Assembly: GCA_023666835.1 (NCBI GenBank)
Contig: JAMPBJ010000001.1
Coordinates: 135,004 to 168,102 of the forward strand
DNA: 33,099 nucleotides
Direction: 5' to 3'
From: Bacteroides sp.
GTDB taxonomy: Bacteria > Bacteroidota > Bacteroidia > Bacteroidales > Muribaculaceae
Made by a program: the position numbers and the translations under genes. The notes below the pieces were generated by a model. The model was not told the origin of the DNA and ran no database searches. It worked only from the letters and a program-made list of their open reading frames with translations. Below, in pieces: positions 31,186-33,099 of the stretch; within the stretch, counting starts at the first letter, position 1; every line of letters begins with the position of its first letter.

Positions 31186-33099
31186 ATGAAAAGATACAAT
31201 CTGATCAACAATTCCTTGGGCTGGCTCTGCTTTGCCATAGCTGCCGTCACATATCTTATGACCTTGGAGCCCACGGCCAGTTTCTGGGATTGTCCGGAGT
31301 TTATACTCCAGGGATTCAAACTTGAAGTGGGTCACCCGCCGGGCAACCCGATCTTCATGTTGACGGCCCGCTTCTTCGCCAATTTTGCGTTTGGCGATGT
31401 GACGAAAGTGGCACTGATGGTCAATGCCATGTCGGGACTTTTGAGTGCCGGCACCATATTGCTGCTGTTCTGGACCGTGACTCATTTTGTGAAGAAGTTG
31501 GTGGTCAGCGACAACGCCGCTGAAGTGTCGCCGCTGAAGATGATTGTCATCTTCGGATCGGGTCTGTGTGGCGCGCTGATGTATGCCTGGAGCGACACGT
31601 TCTGGTTCTCGGCCGTGGAAGGTGAGGTCTACGCCTTCAGCTCGTTCTGCACGGCGCTGGTGATCTGGCTCATTCTCAAATGGGAAAACCGCGCCGACCG
31701 CCAGGGCAGCGACAAGTATCTGATACTGATAGCCTATGTGATCGGCATTTCGATTGCCGTCCACCTGCTCAACCTGCTTTGTATTCCTGCCATTGTGCTT
31801 GTGATCTACTACAAACGCAGTTCGAAGGCCACGGCCGTTGGATCGCTGATCGCGCTACTGATATCGTTTGTCATCGTGGCACTGATACTCTACGGCATCG
31901 TGCCCGGACTGATCAACGTGGCACAGAAATTTGAACTCTTCTGCGTCAACACGCTGGGCATGTCGTTCAACACCGGTGTGATCATCTATGGTGCAGTGAC
32001 ACTCGTGTCGTTTGCATGGACATTGCGTTGTCTGGTCAAGTACCGCACCACAAACCCGACGTTGCTTAAGGTGTCGTTCTTGATCAGCGTGCTGCTTTCG
32101 GGCATATTGCTAGTGGGCAACGGAATTTTACTACCCACGCTTTTGTTTGCAGCACTCGTGTTTGTGCTCTTCAAGCTGCGCCGCCTGCCGGTGCGCGCTC
32201 TCGGGCTGGCCACGATGAGCATTTTCGTGATATTCATCGGCTACTCGTCGTATGCCCTTCTGCTTGTGCGCTCGTCGGCCCACACGCCTATGAACCAGAA
32301 TGCACCCGACAACGTCTTTGCCCTCGCCTCGTATCTCAACCGCGAGCAATACGGCGACCGTCCGCTCATCTATGGCGAAACCCTCAGCTGGGTCTATGGC
32401 CAGGACGGCACACCCCAGGCACAAAACGGAGTGGTTCGTGTGGTGAAACCCGACGGCAGCCTCGAGCTCAAGCAAAACGAAGTGCGCGACGAATATGCGC
32501 GTGAGATAAAATCGAATCCCGACGATCCGGACCGCTACCACTTCACCGGCACCAAAAAGGAATATGTGTCGGCATCGGATCTTGAAATGCTCTTCCCACG
32601 CATGTACAGCAGCGGCCATCTGCACAGCTACGACGGCTGGCTGATGGGAGGCCTCGAAGGCCGACCGGTCGATGCCGAGCTCTACGTGGACGAAGCCGAC
32701 AACGTGATGCGCACTGTGCCGATGCAGAAAGCCACTTTGGCAGAAAATCTGCGCTTCTTCTTCGTCTACCAGCTCAACCACATGTATTGGCGCTACTTCA
32801 TGTGGAACTTCGCCGGACGTCAGAACGATTATGCCGGCCAGGGCGAACCGACCCACGGCAACTGGCTTTCGGGCATTCCGGCGCTCGACAACGCCCGACT
32901 GGGCGACCAGTCGCTTCTACCCGACGAACTGGGCAAAGGAAACAAGGGTCACAACGTGTTCTTCATGCTGCCGCTCATCATGGGTCTGATCGGTCTGCTG
33001 TGGCAGGCCGGATGCGGCAAACGCGGCATCGAGCAGTTCTGGGTAGTGTTCTTCCTCTTCTTCATGACCGGCATAGCCATCGTGCTCTACCTCAACCAG
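31186..33099 (+). CDS. DUF2723 membrane protein (GT-C, TMEM260-like), 3' end outside the window
   Basis: The reading frame is open from the ATG at 31186 to the window edge, 638 residues so far. The N-terminus KRYNLINNSLGWLCFAIAAVTYLMTLEP, then SFWDCPEFILQGFKLEVGHPPG, is the conserved DUF2723 start, with the acidic residues in WDCPEF and the HPPG loop that resemble the active-site loop of GT-C enzymes. Many membrane helices follow, with a large soluble stretch from about residue 370 to 530. The human homologue TMEM260 is an O-mannosyltransferase, so a role in protein O-glycosylation is plausible; Bacteroidota carry out general O-glycosylation of exported proteins. The gene sits behind an attenuator-like leader. 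The true length cannot be seen. Confidence 0.85.
   Translation, partial: MKRYNLINNSLGWLCFAIAAVTYLMTLEPTASFWDCPEFILQGFKLEVGHPPGNPIFMLTARFFANFAFGDVTKVALMVNAMSGLLSAGTILLLFWTVTHFVKKLVVSDNAAEVSPLKMIVIFGSGLCGALMYAWSDTFWFSAVEGEVYAFSSFCTALVIWLILKWENRADRQGSDKYLILIAYVIGISIAVHLLNLLCIPAIVLVIYYKRSSKATAVGSLIALLISFVIVALILYGIVPGLINVAQKFELFCVNTLGMSFNTGVIIYGAVTLVSFAWTLRCLVKYRTTNPTLLKVSFLISVLLSGILLVGNGILLPTLLFAALVFVLFKLRRLPVRALGLATMSIFVIFIGYSSYALLLVRSSAHTPMNQNAPDNVFALASYLNREQYGDRPLIYGETLSWVYGQDGTPQAQNGVVRVVKPDGSLELKQNEVRDEYAREIKSNPDDPDRYHFTGTKKEYVSASDLEMLFPRMYSSGHLHSYDGWLMGGLEGRPVDAELYVDEADNVMRTVPMQKATLAENLRFFFVYQLNHMYWRYFMWNFAGRQNDYAGQGEPTHGNWLSGIPALDNARLGDQSLLPDELGKGNKGHNVFFMLPLIMGLIGLLWQAGCGKRGIEQFWVVFFLFFMTGIAIVLYLNQ

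Noticed and set aside
31128-31325. Open frame starting with GTG and overlapping the DUF2723 start
   Set aside because: The DUF2723 frame has the conserved N-terminus in the overlap, and this frame shows nothing recognisable after it.

Overview
The window looks like a chromosomal segment from a gut Bacteroidales bacterium, probably close to Muribaculaceae. The signs are a SusC/SusD glycan-uptake locus, DUF1735 and NigD-like lipoproteins, a TGS/uridine-kinase fusion, a DUF2723 membrane protein, promoters of the Bacteroidota TAnnTTTG type, weak Shine-Dalgarno sequences, and codon use of a moderately GC-rich genome. I saw no rRNA, tRNA, CRISPR array or insertion sequence. The family name is inference; the phylum is well supported.

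Layout. (1) 149-6127, minus strand: a housekeeping run, ybeY - mnmG - apt - uvrC - MFS transporter, with a perfect 16-bp parS-like palindrome between mnmG and apt and a terminator-like hairpin after apt. (2) 6348-8888, plus: a secreted C10 (streptopain-like) cysteine protease that appears to start with TTG and ends in a T9SS-like sorting domain. (3) 8944-11379, plus: a family 2 glycosyltransferase and a Bacteroidota nucleoside kinase, behind a good promoter. (4) 11380-20518, plus: a glycan-uptake locus with a 530-bp regulatory/leader region, SusC, SusD, a GH18 endo-glycosidase with an intact DxxDxDxE motif, a DUF1735-LamG lipoprotein, an internal hairpin, a DUF1735-DUF1735-discoidin-like lipoprotein and a strong terminator. 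(5) 20578-25540, plus: a LolD-like ATPase overlapping the first of two tandem NigD-like lipoproteins, then DUF3467, cysS and an EamA/DMT transporter. (6) 25652-28422, minus: pdxJ - exbB - exbD - tonB-like. (7) 28525-33099, plus: an ACT-like domain protein that looks like a CBS protein without its CBS pair, nadK, a YgjP-type metallopeptidase, a GYF_2/TM2 membrane protein, and a DUF2723 protein cut by the window edge.

How the parts fit. The SusC/D locus resembles the small host-glycan loci of Bacteroides built around a GH18 endo-beta-N-acetylglucosaminidase. Surface lipoproteins bind the glycan, GH18 releases it, and SusCD imports it using energy from an ExbB-ExbD-TonB motor such as the one encoded 6 kb further on. 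No regulator or exo-glycosidase is linked, so control probably lies in the long leader or elsewhere in the genome.

The items most worth a second look are the parS-like site, the structured attenuator-like leader before the DUF2723 gene (31077-31167), the CBS-less ACT protein, the G-depleted SusC leader, the two related palindromic terminators, and the LolD/NigD cluster.
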